From the NCBI RefSeq assembly GCF_018100795.1, contig NZ_JAGJDY010000004.1, positions 62,001-126,000 on the forward strand: DNA of 64,000 bases, written 5' to 3'. This DNA is from Alteromonas sp. MMG017. GTDB lineage: Bacteria; Pseudomonadota; Gammaproteobacteria; Enterobacterales; Alteromonadaceae. Below are positions 45,555-54,302 of the stretch, one piece after another. Numbering within the stretch: the stretch's first letter is position 1; each line of letters begins with the position of its first letter. Under the pieces are notes generated by a model. The model ran no database searches. It was not told where the DNA came from and was given only the letters and a program-made list of their open reading frames with translations. Position numbers and translations under genes: made by a program.

Positions 45555-48119
45555 ATGAAACTAAGTTCATATTCACTAATTGCCGCAGCATTGGTTATGG
45601 CAGGTTGTCAGCCAGCGACAGACGAGGCTAGCACGCCGAAAACTGAGCAGGCTGAGCAAGCATCACAAAAATCAGTACCCGATTTTTGGCCTGAAATTAC
45701 TTTTAGCACGGCGAATAGCGAAGCGGTAGAAGAAAAAGTAAACGCTATTTTAGCCACTATGACCCTTGAGCAAAAAGTCGCGCAAACGATTCAGCCAGAA
45801 ATTCGCGATGTTACCCTTGAAGATATGCGTACCTACGGGTTTGGCTCGTACTTAAATGGCGGCGGTGCATTTCCCAATAATGATAAGCACGCCACTCCAC
45901 AAGATTGGATTGCCATTGCGGATGCCATGTATCAAGCATCAATAGACGATTCTGTTGATGGCAGCACCATTCCTACCATGTGGGGAACTGATGCTGTACA
46001 TGGTCACAACAATGTCATTGGCGCTACGTTGTTTCCGCATAATATTGGTTTGGGTGCGATGAACGACCCTGCCATCATTACTCAAATTGCCGAAGCGACG
46101 GCCAAAGAAGTACGAGCGACTGGTATAGATTGGATATTCGCGCCAACTGTTGCGGTAGCCCGTGATGATCGTTGGGGTAGAACTTATGAAAGCTATTCAG
46201 AAGACCCTGCCATTGTAGGCGCTTATGCCAAAGCCATTGTATCTGGCATGCAAGGCGATATCGCCAGTGGCAGCATTGACGATAGCCATGTTATCTCAAC
46301 GGTAAAGCACTTTATTGGTGATGGCGGTACACAAGGTGGTGACGATCAAGGTAACAACATTGCCGACGAAGAAACCTTATTTCGCATTCACGCACAAGGC
46401 TACGTTGAGGGCTTAAATGCTGGCTCACAGTCGGTAATGGCGTCATTCAACAGCTGGCATGGTAAGAAAATTCATGGCAGCAAATACCTACTTACAGATG
46501 TGCTAAAAGATAAGATGGGTTTTGACGGTTTTATCGTGGGTGACTGGAACGGCCATGGTCAAATTGAAGGCTGTACTAACGAAAGCTGCCCTCAAGCTAT
46601 GAACGCGGGTCTTGATGTATTTATGGTGCCTACCAGTGCTTGGAAACCTTTGTATGAGAACACCATTGCACAGGTTAAATCTGGGGTTATTCCTCAGTCT
46701 CGTCTAGACGATGCGGTACGCCGCGTATTGCGGGTTAAAGTACGCATGGGTTTGTTTGAGCAACCTTCTCCGGCTAACCGCGCGTTATCGGGCAATAGCG
46801 AGATTATTGGTGCGCAAGCCCATCGCGATATTGCTCGCGCTGCGGTTCGTAAGTCTTTAGTGATGCTTAAAAACCAAGATAAATTGCTACCACTAGCACC
46901 CAATATGAACGTGGTGGTAGCGGGTGATGCTGCTCATAATATTGGCAAGCAATCAGGCGGCTGGACAATTACGTGGCAAGGTACAGGCAACCAAAATAGC
47001 GACTTCCCAGGCGCAACCTCTATTTTTGAAGGTATTCAGCAAACAGTTAGCGAAGCGGGCGGAACGGCTACTTTATTTGAAGGAATGACGTTTGATGCAC
47101 AAAGTTCAACAAACAATAAACCTGATGTAGCCATTATCGTATTTGGTGAAAACCCTTACGCTGAAGGCAATGGCGATATTTCAAATGTTGAATATCAACG
47201 TGGCGACAAGTCAGATCTTGCGTTGTTGAAATCTTTCCAAGCCCAAGGTATTCCTGTGGTATCTGTTTTCATTACCGGCCGCCCATTGTGGGTAAACCCA
47301 GAAATTAACGCCAGTGATGCCTTTGTAGTGGCGTGGTTACCTGGCTCTGAAGGCCAAGGCGTTGCTGATGTGTTGTTCACTAAAAAAGATGGTGAAATCA
47401 ACTATCCAATGCACGGAAAGCTATCGTTCTCTTGGCCTGCCACCCCTACGCAAATCGTGAATAAAGATGACGGTAATACCGCACAATTTGCTTACGGTTA
47501 TGGGTTAACGTTTGGTGATACCGATCCTATCGAAGCGCCCCTGTCTGAGTCGACTGGCGTTGATGCTAACGCGCCATTACCTGCCCATGATATTTACGTA
47601 CTTTCTACACAAAAACCATGGCAGCTAATAATTAAAGACGCTTCGGGTGATACGACTGTCGCAAGCAATACGGTGGAATCTGAAGGCGCTAGCGTTCGTA
47701 CCACCGACCGCATGGTGCAAGAAGATAGCTTATCGCTAACGTTTACTGACCAAGCTACTGTAGGCTTCTATTCACCTTTCCCTGAAGATATGCGTGATTA
47801 CAGCGACGATGAGTCAGCACTTGTACTAGATGTGAAACTAGCAGAAGGCCTAGACAACCTTAGGGTGTCTATTGGTTGTAGTAGCAGTAATTGCGGCGTG
47901 TCGTTACCGTTAAATTCCTTCGCAGCTACTTCAAGCGAGTGGCAAACGGTTGTTATTCCTTCACGCTGTTTTGTAGAAGCAGGCGCGTCATTTGCTGAGC
48001 TTTTCTCACCCTTTGCGCTTAACGCTAACGCTTCGGCATCGTTATTGGTATCTAATATACGCTATGAAGCGAATGCCTCTAGCGATGATGCGTCAATGTC
48101 AGACATTGCGTGCCCATAG
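45555..48119 (+). CDS. GH3 exo-beta-glucosidase lipoprotein (ExoP-like)
   Basis: Envelope-anchored exo-beta-glucan hydrolase of 854 residues with lipobox VMAGC (Cys near residue 18). The GH3 N-terminal barrel (about 60-400) has TMWGTDAVHGHNN, KHFIGDGGTQGGDDQG and the nucleophile motif IVGDWNGHGQ with the Asp; the C-terminal GH3 domain (about 410-650) has KSLVMLKN. A further beta-rich domain of about 180 residues (about 665-850) resembles the carbohydrate-binding tail of ExoP enzymes of Pseudoalteromonas. AAGGAA precedes the start. It releases glucose from beta-1,3/1,4-glucans outside the cytoplasm. Confidence 0.93.
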   Translation: MKLSSYSLIAAALVMAGCQPATDEASTPKTEQAEQASQKSVPDFWPEITFSTANSEAVEEKVNAILATMTLEQKVAQTIQPEIRDVTLEDMRTYGFGSYLNGGGAFPNNDKHATPQDWIAIADAMYQASIDDSVDGSTIPTMWGTDAVHGHNNVIGATLFPHNIGLGAMNDPAIITQIAEATAKEVRATGIDWIFAPTVAVARDDRWGRTYESYSEDPAIVGAYAKAIVSGMQGDIASGSIDDSHVISTVKHFIGDGGTQGGDDQGNNIADEETLFRIHAQGYVEGLNAGSQSVMASFNSWHGKKIHGSKYLLTDVLKDKMGFDGFIVGDWNGHGQIEGCTNESCPQAMNAGLDVFMVPTSAWKPLYENTIAQVKSGVIPQSRLDDAVRRVLRVKVRMGLFEQPSPANRALSGNSEIIGAQAHRDIARAAVRKSLVMLKNQDKLLPLAPNMNVVVAGDAAHNIGKQSGGWTITWQGTGNQNSDFPGATSIFEGIQQTVSEAGGTATLFEGMTFDAQSSTNNKPDVAIIVFGENPYAEGNGDISNVEYQRGDKSDLALLKSFQAQGIPVVSVFITGRPLWVNPEINASDAFVVAWLPGSEGQGVADVLFTKKDGEINYPMHGKLSFSWPATPTQIVNKDDGNTAQFAYGYGLTFGDTDPIEAPLSESTGVDANAPLPAHDIYVLSTQKPWQLIIKDASGDTTVASNTVESEGASVRTTDRMVQEDSLSLTFTDQATVGFYSPFPEDMRDYSDDESALVLDVKLAEGLDNLRVSIGCSSSNCGVSLPLNSFAATSSEWQTVVIPSRCFVEAGASFAELFSPFALNANASASLLVSNIRYEANASSDDASMSDIACP

Positions 48120-48183
48120 CGTGTGATTGCTGGGCTATCTGAGCTTAAGTTAGCCTCACGCTAGCCTAAAAATTAAAAACATC

Positions 48184-48212
48184 AAAAACGGGAGCCTATG
48201 CTCCCGTTTTTT
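48184..48212. terminator. Bidirectional intrinsic terminator after GH3
   Basis: ACGGGAGC, loop CTAT, GCTCCCGT, flanked by an A-run and a T-run. It ends the GH3 operon and, on the other strand, the sorAB-containing operon. Confidence 0.95.
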
Positions 48213-48254
48213 ATATTTATAATCTAGGTGTTTTCGTTTTTAGCCGCGATAAAA

Positions 48255-48608
48255 CTAGTCTGATTTTTTCGGCATTAAATAGTCCGGAATGGGAGCACGG
48301 CGACTTTGGGTTTTGGGCCCGTACCACGTCGTAAGATAATCTAAAATAACCGGCTGCGCATCGCCTAAGGGCCATAGTTTTTGCGTGCTTTGCATCCAGC
48401 GGATAGTTTCAAGCCAGCGTTCGCGGCTCATTTGATTTTGCGAAATAAGCTTAGCGGAATGACAGGCAGTACAATGTGCAGCCACCATATTATGCCCAGT
48501 GGCATCAACAAGCCCTGTCGCGGGGTTGAGCTTATGTTCGTTAGCTAGCGTTGCTAATGATGTAGTACATAACACCGATAGCATTAGCGCGCTTGTCAGC
48601 CTGTTCAT
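48255..48608 (-). CDS. SorB-like c-type cytochrome subunit of sulfite dehydrogenase
   Basis: A 117-residue periplasmic monohaem cytochrome. Signal peptide to about residue 22 (ends LANE). One haem motif CTACH (near residue 47) is seen, and a possible distal Met in RWMQST. This size and its place 3 bases after the molybdopterin subunit match SorB, which passes electrons from sulfite oxidation to cytochrome c. Last gene of the leftward reductase-dioxygenase operon. Confidence 0.85.
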   Translation of the reverse strand: MNRLTSALMLSVLCTTSLATLANEHKLNPATGLVDATGHNMVAAHCTACHSAKLISQNQMSRERWLETIRWMQSTQKLWPLGDAQPVILDYLTTWYGPKTQSRRAPIPDYLMPKKSD

Positions 48609-48611
48609 TTC

Positions 48612-49991
48612 TCACACCACCTTTACTGCAATGCGATGACACGCATTGTTTAAGTAACCTTTGGGGTTCCAACCAGGCAGCACCATGGGCTGAGAACGAC
48701 CATTTGCATCTTCAGCGCGCGCCCAAATTTCATAGTAGCCAGCCTGCTTGAAGTTAATTTCTGAATTAAAGTGCTGCCAAGCATGCCTATTAACGGGCTT
48801 CGACAGGGTACTTTGTTGCCACGTTTGACCAAAATCAATTGAGGTAAAGACCTTGGCTATCGCGGCTTCGCCGCTCCATGCATGCCCGCGCACTGCCAAC
48901 GCTTTGCCTTTGTTATGCTTCGCACCTGACTTGGGATGGGTAATCAACGATTTCACCGGCATAGCTTCAATAATGCACATTTCATCTTCTGGCACACTCG
49001 TGCCTGGTGCGATGGGTTTGCACGGTACACGATAGGCATTGCCGCCCATTTTCGCGCCATCATGTACCCGATCGCGAATAACAATTTTCGACAACCACTT
49101 GCCCGAGGTAGAAGCAGGCCAGCCGCCAAACATTAACCGCATGGGGAAGCCGTTCATTAGCGGTAGCGGTTCGCCATTCATTTCAAAGGCAATTAACGAT
49201 TCATCTTCTAATGCTTTGCCAATAGGCACGCCACGAGAAATAGCCGCTTTACCCGGCGTGCGGCTTAAATGTAAATCTTCACCGTAATAACCTATGTAGA
49301 CTGCATCGTCTTTAATACCGACGGCATTCAGTACGTCTTTTAAACGAACACCTGTCCATGACGGGCAGCCTACCGCGCCGGTAGTCCATTGATTACCGCT
49401 GGCCGTAGGGGAAAATTCAGAACGGCCATTTCCGCCACACTCAAGGGTGAGTTGATAGGTGTAATGTTTAAAATTGGCTTTAAGTTCGCTTAAGGTGAAG
49501 GTGCGAGATGCAGCTGCCGACTCACCTTCAATCGTGAGTGTCCACGCGTTTTCATCAAAATCAGTGGGGGTTATTTCAGGCACAATACCGTTATTTCGCA
49601 CGAACAATTTAGACGCTGGCGTAACCTTATCGTCAAGTAAATGCGCGGGGGTTTCGGCGTTAATAGGCCTGTCGTTTAGTACCACCAACCCGTCTTTACC
49701 TTCAATACTAAAAGGCGTTTCGGTTTGCGCTAATGCAGCCGGAATAAGCCCTGCTGGCATAAAGCGACCATAAACAATTTCTGCGCCTAGTAATACAGAG
49801 AGGGTTTTAAAACCTGATAGAAAACCACGTCGTGTTAACCCATCGGTTTTACGCCCGAATACTTGCTCGTCTGCGGCAATAGGATTTTCGGCGTACAAGG
49901 CATGAATACCGGTTTCGTTCGCCAAAGGCTGCTGGCTTGATGATTCAGAATGCGTGCTCACACTCTGTTTAGATTTTTTTGAGATAGGCAC
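48612..49991 (-). CDS. SorA-like sulfite dehydrogenase, molybdopterin subunit
   Basis: Periplasmic molybdoenzyme oxidising sulfite to sulfate. It has 459 residues. A twin-arginine signal (TRRGFLSGFKTLSVLLG, near 53-69) lies after a long Ser-rich N-terminal extension. The oxidoreductase-molybdopterin domain has the Mo-ligand Cys in LTLECGGNGRSEFSP (near 181), the NQWTTGAVGCPSWTGVRLKDVL block, and FPMRLMFGGWPASTSGKWL; the C-terminal Mo-co_dimer domain follows (about 330-455). The start is GTG, 6 bases after GGAGG. It removes the toxic sulfite expected from the dioxygenase two genes upstream. Confidence 0.9.
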   Translation of the reverse strand: MPISKKSKQSVSTHSESSSQQPLANETGIHALYAENPIAADEQVFGRKTDGLTRRGFLSGFKTLSVLLGAEIVYGRFMPAGLIPAALAQTETPFSIEGKDGLVVLNDRPINAETPAHLLDDKVTPASKLFVRNNGIVPEITPTDFDENAWTLTIEGESAAASRTFTLSELKANFKHYTYQLTLECGGNGRSEFSPTASGNQWTTGAVGCPSWTGVRLKDVLNAVGIKDDAVYIGYYGEDLHLSRTPGKAAISRGVPIGKALEDESLIAFEMNGEPLPLMNGFPMRLMFGGWPASTSGKWLSKIVIRDRVHDGAKMGGNAYRVPCKPIAPGTSVPEDEMCIIEAMPVKSLITHPKSGAKHNKGKALAVRGHAWSGEAAIAKVFTSIDFGQTWQQSTLSKPVNRHAWQHFNSEINFKQAGYYEIWARAEDANGRSQPMVLPGWNPKGYLNNACHRIAVKVV

Positions 49992-50042
49992 GCATTGCCT
50001 CCTTTACGAGTGCATTGATGTCGACAACTAATTCAAGAAAAA

Positions 50043-50101
50043 CTAACTTAAGAAAGCTAGTTTAAAAGCTAACTTAGAACTAGCTCAAGTTGACTAACTT
50101 A
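50043..50101. repeat. CTAACTTA repeat at 25-26 base spacing
   Basis: CTAACTTA occurs at 50043, 50069 and 50094, with inverted partners such as CTAGTTT between. The last copy includes the yeiH stop region. The gap between yeiH and sorA is thus filled by a small periodic repeat; its role is unknown. Confidence 0.5.
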
Positions 50102-51095
50102 AAAACAAATAACCTAAAATGAGTAGGGCTATCCAAAGGGTTTCCGTCACAATAAGTACAATAGGTAACATGCCGACTTCAGCCAGCTTACCTAAGTTTG
50201 ATTTCATACCAATGGCAGTGATTGATACTACAAGAAAAAATCGAGATATCTGTGAGCCTGATTCAATAACCACTTCAGGTAAGGTAACAAAACTATTTAA
50301 CAGCATGAGAGCCACAAAACCCACTAAGAACACCGGTAGCTTAGGCATTTCGCCATCCAAATCCTGTACGCTAGTGTGTGCTCGTTTTACTATGACCATC
50401 ATGATCATAACAACGGGTAATAACATGGCAACGCGCACTAACTTCGTTAACGTGGCCATATCGCCCGCGTCTTCAGACACTGAATATCCAGCGCCTACCA
50501 CTTGCGCCACATCGTGAATGGTACCGCCTAGAAAAATACCCGCTTCGGTATCGTCCATACCCAATTGCCCAGCAATAATAGGGTAAACAATCATGGCAAT
50601 GGTAGACATAGCAGTTACGCCAATTACCGTTAGCAGCGTATCCCGCTCATGATTTTTGCCAGCAGGCAAAATAGTAGAAATTGCTAATGCCGCAGAGGCC
50701 CCGCAAATAGCTACCGAGCCGCCGGTTAATGCGCCAAAGCGCTTTTGCATACCCACGCTTTTTGCCATCACCACGCCCAACACTATGGTTGAGAAAATGG
50801 CAAAAGCCAGCATGGCTGCAGTTTGCCAGCCAAGAACGACTAAGTCACCCAAGGCAATACGCAACCCCAGCAATACAACACCAGCACGTAATAGCGTACT
50901 GGCGGTAAAATCAATGCCGCATTTGCACACCCCATCGGCCTGATACAAAAATGAGATTGCCATACCCAGTAACAGCGCGAACAACATGGCCGGTGCGCCA
51001 TAATGTTCACTTAAAAACAGCGCTGCCATACCGGTTATTGTAGCAATACCAAACCCAGGCCAAATCGATTTACACTTTGCGGCAAACTCGGTCAT
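50094..51095 (-). CDS. YeiH/UPF0324 family putative anion (sulfate/sulfite) exporter
   Basis: A 333-residue membrane protein with about ten hydrophobic segments. Family marks are LLRAGVVLLGLRIALGDL, the GGSVAICGASAALAISTI block and GGTIHDVAQVVGAG. Members are often beside sulfonate and cysteate degradation genes and are named putative sulfate exporters. It lies 5 bases after the dioxygenase gene and before sorA, which suggests export of the sulfur oxyanion produced. Direction and substrate are not proven by sequence. Confidence 0.85.
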   Translation of the reverse strand: MTEFAAKCKSIWPGFGIATITGMAALFLSEHYGAPAMLFALLLGMAISFLYQADGVCKCGIDFTASTLLRAGVVLLGLRIALGDLVVLGWQTAAMLAFAIFSTIVLGVVMAKSVGMQKRFGALTGGSVAICGASAALAISTILPAGKNHERDTLLTVIGVTAMSTIAMIVYPIIAGQLGMDDTEAGIFLGGTIHDVAQVVGAGYSVSEDAGDMATLTKLVRVAMLLPVVMIMMVIVKRAHTSVQDLDGEMPKLPVFLVGFVALMLLNSFVTLPEVVIESGSQISRFFLVVSITAIGMKSNLGKLAEVGMLPIVLIVTETLWIALLILGYLFLS

Positions 51096-51100
51096 AACAA

Positions 51101-52093
51101 TTAACGCTCGGCAGCGACAAGAGCGACTAATACTTGGCGTTTTCTTTCACCAGAATATGGGCGACGGCCGTGCATAGAGCGATAGTTATCAACTAACGCA
51201 ACATCGCCATCTTGCCACTCAAGGTCGAAAGTAAACTGTTGCGATAGCTCAGCAATACGCTCTAAGCCTTCTTTAGGAATAGCAGAACCATCACCAAACG
51301 TAATGGCTGAAGACGGGTTTTCACGCACCCCTTTCCACCCCATATAAGCCGCTATAAGTTGGTTGTAGAACGAGTATGAACCGTCACCAAGATCAATCAC
51401 TGCCGGCAACACTGGGGTAATAGCGCGTAAGCTACCATCGTCCAACCATTCCCAGCTGTAACCAAGCTCTTTTAGCTTTGCTTCGCCTTCTGCGGTGCTT
51501 TCTACACTTAACGTGCTTTTCCAGCTTCGGCCCTGACCTGAATTCGCATCATCTGCAGCGGGCATTGTCGTGGTGTACTTCAAGCCTTTTTCTGCAAAAT
51601 CGTTAGCTAACGACGGGTTTTCCGCCTTTAGTGCTTCAAACAATTTGTCTGAACGACATAGTGGCGTAGCGCCGCCATTATCAGCCGCTGACTGGCAGTA
51701 AAAGAATACCTTACTAGGTGAAATTGGCGTTTGTGCCATTTCGTGATGCAAGAAAATCTCTACGTCTTTAGGGGCTTCGTTGGCGGTAAATACACGTTCA
51801 GTAAAGTTGATACGCACCGCGTTCGAGAGCGATTCTTTATAGGTAAAATTTGCATACCCGAAGCCCGCAGAGAAGATATCGAAAGTTTCAGCAGAATTTA
51901 AAGGGAAACCTCTAAATAACAACGCCCCCGAAATGGCGAGTTGTGCTTCTAACTCAGCCTGGTTCTGTTGAATAAACGTCACTGTTTCTTCTACGGTTTT
52001 ACAGCCATCGTTATTTACCACAATTTGCGGAAAAACTTGACCGTTGTAGCTGTGTTGAGTTGGCACATTGGCATATTCGATTGCGTTGCTCAT
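51101..52093 (-). CDS. TauD/TfdA-superfamily Fe(II)/2-oxoglutarate dioxygenase (candidate sulfonate dioxygenase)
   Basis: A 330-residue dioxygenase. The likely iron triad is H116 or H117 with E118 (LHHEMAQ, an H-x-E form close to clavaminate synthase and SyrP rather than the H-x-D of E. coli TauD) and H308 (NYRSMHGRRPYSG); an Arg near 317-319 (GERKR) would bind 2-oxoglutarate. Such enzymes hydroxylate the carbon next to a sulfonate, releasing sulfite and an aldehyde. Neighbours are an aldo/keto reductase (9 bases upstream), an anion exporter and sulfite dehydrogenase. A sulfonated sugar is the likely substrate; other sulfonates are possible. Confidence 0.85.
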   Translation of the reverse strand: MSNAIEYANVPTQHSYNGQVFPQIVVNNDGCKTVEETVTFIQQNQAELEAQLAISGALLFRGFPLNSAETFDIFSAGFGYANFTYKESLSNAVRINFTERVFTANEAPKDVEIFLHHEMAQTPISPSKVFFYCQSAADNGGATPLCRSDKLFEALKAENPSLANDFAEKGLKYTTTMPAADDANSGQGRSWKSTLSVESTAEGEAKLKELGYSWEWLDDGSLRAITPVLPAVIDLGDGSYSFYNQLIAAYMGWKGVRENPSSAITFGDGSAIPKEGLERIAELSQQFTFDLEWQDGDVALVDNYRSMHGRRPYSGERKRQVLVALVAAER

Positions 52094-52102
52094 AGTACTC
52101 TC

Positions 52103-53065
52103 CTAGTCGTAAATAGGGTGGAAACGATTAAAGGCAGCTTCACAGAAGTGACCTGGGTCGTTAAAGCGTCGGTTCATGTTAAGCGCTGAAATAGCCTGCA
52201 TTTCTTCATCGGTAAGTTCGAAATCGAACAGGGCTAAGTTTTCGCGCATTCTTTCAGGCTTCGACGTTTTAGGAATAATGGCATTACCACGTTGTACACC
52301 CCAACGAAGTACCACTTGTGCAGGTGTTCTACCATGAGCAGCAGCGGCTTTTTTCACTACGTCTTGCTCAAGTACCGATTCCGTTTTATCCGCCATTTCA
52401 AGCTCAAGATAAGACAGAGCACCTAATGGTGAGAACGCGGTAACGTTCATATCGTAGTCTTTTGCTAGGCGAATCAAACGCTCTTGTGTAAGGTAAGGGT
52501 GAGATTCAATTTGCAACATGGCTGGTTTGATACGGGCGTAGCTCATCAAATCATGCAGTAGCCCTGTGTTGTAGTTACATACACCAATACGACTAACCTT
52601 CTTGCTATCTACCAAACCTTCCATGGCTTCCCATGTTTTATAAAGTGGCACTGGAGCCAACTCCATGGTTGGGTTCTCTTGCGTAGTATCGTAAAACCAT
52701 TCTGGTGGGTAACGAGTTTCAATCGGCACAAATTTTTGCGCTATCGGGAAGTGAATAAGGTACAAATCGAGATAATCGAGTTGTAAATCGCTTAATGTTT
52801 TTTCAAGTGCTAGCGGCACATGCTCTGGTGCATGAAAGGTATTCCACAGTTTCGACGTGATCCAAAGCTCTTCACGGGTACAAAGGCCATCTTTGATAGC
52901 ACGCTGAATGCCTTCGCCAACCTCTTTCTCATTGCCATAATCAGAAGCGCAGTCTAAATGGCGATAGCCCGCTTTAATCGCTTCGTATGCAGTATCAGCA
53001 CAGATAGCCGTATCGACTTTCCAGAAACCAAACCCAACCTCAGGGATTTTTTCCAACGCGTTCAT
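52103..53065 (-). CDS. Aldo/keto reductase
   Basis: NAD(P)H-dependent TIM-barrel reductase of 320 residues from the chosen start (MNALEKIPEVGFGFWKVD; GGA lies 9 bases upstream). A longer frame begins at 53113 but its first codons cover the operator. Catalytic residues are visible: Asp and Tyr in DCASDYGNEKEVG, Lys in ITSKLWNTFH and His in YLIHFP; the cofactor region IPKTSKPERMRENL is present. First gene of the operon with the dioxygenase. In oxygenolytic sulfoquinovose catabolism a reductase turns 6-dehydroglucose into glucose; this is a good candidate for that step. Confidence 0.9.
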   Translation of the reverse strand: MNALEKIPEVGFGFWKVDTAICADTAYEAIKAGYRHLDCASDYGNEKEVGEGIQRAIKDGLCTREELWITSKLWNTFHAPEHVPLALEKTLSDLQLDYLDLYLIHFPIAQKFVPIETRYPPEWFYDTTQENPTMELAPVPLYKTWEAMEGLVDSKKVSRIGVCNYNTGLLHDLMSYARIKPAMLQIESHPYLTQERLIRLAKDYDMNVTAFSPLGALSYLELEMADKTESVLEQDVVKKAAAAHGRTPAQVVLRWGVQRGNAIIPKTSKPERMRENLALFDFELTDEEMQAISALNMNRRFNDPGHFCEAAFNRFHPIYD

Positions 53066-53096
53066 ATCTTTAATCCTGTTTAATAAAAAAGACTTT

Positions 53097-53112
53097 AGTC
53101 TTGTATAAGACA
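53097..53112 (-). promoter_or_regulatory. GntR-type operator at the reductase-dioxygenase operon
   Basis: AGTCTTGTATAAGACA differs from the palindrome at 55223-55238 (TGTCTTATATAAGACA) in two positions. On the minus strand a TTGACA (53137-53142) lies just upstream with TAACTT 17 bases further, so the operator sits at the -10/+1 zone. Confidence 0.75.
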
Positions 53113-53452
53113 TAAGTTATTATAGGAGGAATGCCATGTCAACAAAGTGTTAACAAAATTAATTAAGCACTCACTTTTTGATACTCGCGAAGTTGTTTTT
53201 GTGTTTATTTCGAAAAGACGTTATTGAATAACGCTGTACCGAAGCACTTATTTCAGAGCCCAAGTGTTGAATGGCATAGTCTTAGGGAGAGCGGTTTCAA
53301 AGGATATAGCTTCTAAGGTAAGCGCTATAAGAGAAAAAGCCATCTAAGGGTAAAACCTTGATGGAGCAGCGTTAACAAGAAGCAGTATGAACATAGCATA
53401 GCGATTTTAAATGGCTATGCGCTGAGCTAGCAGAGGGATTGCTAGCGATAAT
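53113..53452. other. 340-base gap with hairpins between gntR and the reductase operon
   Basis: No gene is supported. Near the gntR stop are GCTAGC/GCTAGC (53426-53431 with 53441-53446), GCATAGC/GCTATGC (53396-53402 with 53414-53420) and a 9-bp stem with one bulge (CCATCTAAGG/CCTTGATGG, about 53340-53363). These may form the 3' end of gntR. The part near 53113-53145 is the reductase promoter. Confidence 0.5.
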
Positions 53453-54202
53453 TTAATCAAGCTCTACTTGGTAATGATAGTGATCGCTTCTACATTTGCT
53501 TTCACGATATTCAATCAGCTTACCGTCTATAGACTCTGTCACACGTGTTACCAGCAACAGCGGCTCGCCTGCTTTTATTTGTAAAAGCTTGGCATCGTTA
53601 TCTGAGGCTAGTACCGCTTTAATACCGTCTCTGGTTTTAAATACGGTTTGATTAAAGTCGGTTTGATAGAAATGGTACAAGGTATGGGGAATATCTTTGC
53701 GTTCATGTATGCCAACAAAATATTTAGCCGGCAGAAAAATCGTTTCCAGCATACAAAATTCGTTATCTAAAATACGTCGACGTTCGAGTTTTGTTACGCG
53801 CTCTTTGCCCGATAAATTTAACGCGGCTTGTACGTTTTTATCAGGAGATATGAGTTCTATGCCAAGCAACTCGGCTTTGGGAAGGTCGGCTCCCTTGCCG
53901 TCGGCTTGCAGCGGGAAGAAGCGAAACAGGGCATCTTGTGCAGTGTGCTCAGAAACGAAGGTACCTACACCTTGGCGGCGTGTTACAATTTTAGTGTCGG
54001 TAAGCAAGGTTAACGCTTTACGAACCGTGCCTTGGCTAACATTAAATTCATCAGCCAGTTTGAACTCGCTTGGCAACATTTCACCAGGCTGCCACCGACG
54101 TTCCACAATGAGCTGCTTTATATATTCGGCAACTTGCTGATAGAGCGGTTGGAACGCGAGACTGGGACCACTTAATTTGTGGTCGAACTGAGATGAAGAC
54201 AT
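53453..54202 (-). CDS. GntR/HutC-family transcriptional regulator (UTRA domain)
   Basis: A 249-residue regulator. The GntR helix-turn-helix (about 18-85) has LYQQVAEYIKQLIVERRW, LPSEFKLADEFNVSQGTVRKAL and RRQGVGTFV; the C-terminal UTRA effector domain (about 105-245) has ERRRILDNEFCMLETIFLP. Such proteins usually bind phosphorylated or free sugars and repress catabolic genes. It lies between the two divergent halves of the sulfur/sugar island, and the palindromes at 53097 and 55223 are its probable sites. That link is inference. Confidence 0.92.
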   Translation of the reverse strand: MSSSQFDHKLSGPSLAFQPLYQQVAEYIKQLIVERRWQPGEMLPSEFKLADEFNVSQGTVRKALTLLTDTKIVTRRQGVGTFVSEHTAQDALFRFFPLQADGKGADLPKAELLGIELISPDKNVQAALNLSGKERVTKLERRRILDNEFCMLETIFLPAKYFVGIHERKDIPHTLYHFYQTDFNQTVFKTRDGIKAVLASDNDAKLLQIKAGEPLLLVTRVTESIDGKLIEYRESKCRSDHYHYQVELD

Positions 54203-54262
54203 GAAACCTAACCTAATGCTTAATTTTTGTTGTTATATCATACACAAGAGTTATAGCGCATT

Positions 54263-54278
54263 TTTGATGTAAATCACA
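54263..54278 (+). promoter_or_regulatory. CRP-like site between gntR and the TauE-type gene
   Basis: TTTGA-N6-TCACA matches the CRP consensus TGTGA-N6-TCACA with one mismatch. It lies 24 bases before the TauE-type start codon, too close for a usual activating site but possible for gntR on the other strand. Confidence 0.45.
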
Positions 54279-54302
54279 TACAACTACAGGTGTAGATGCA
54301 AA

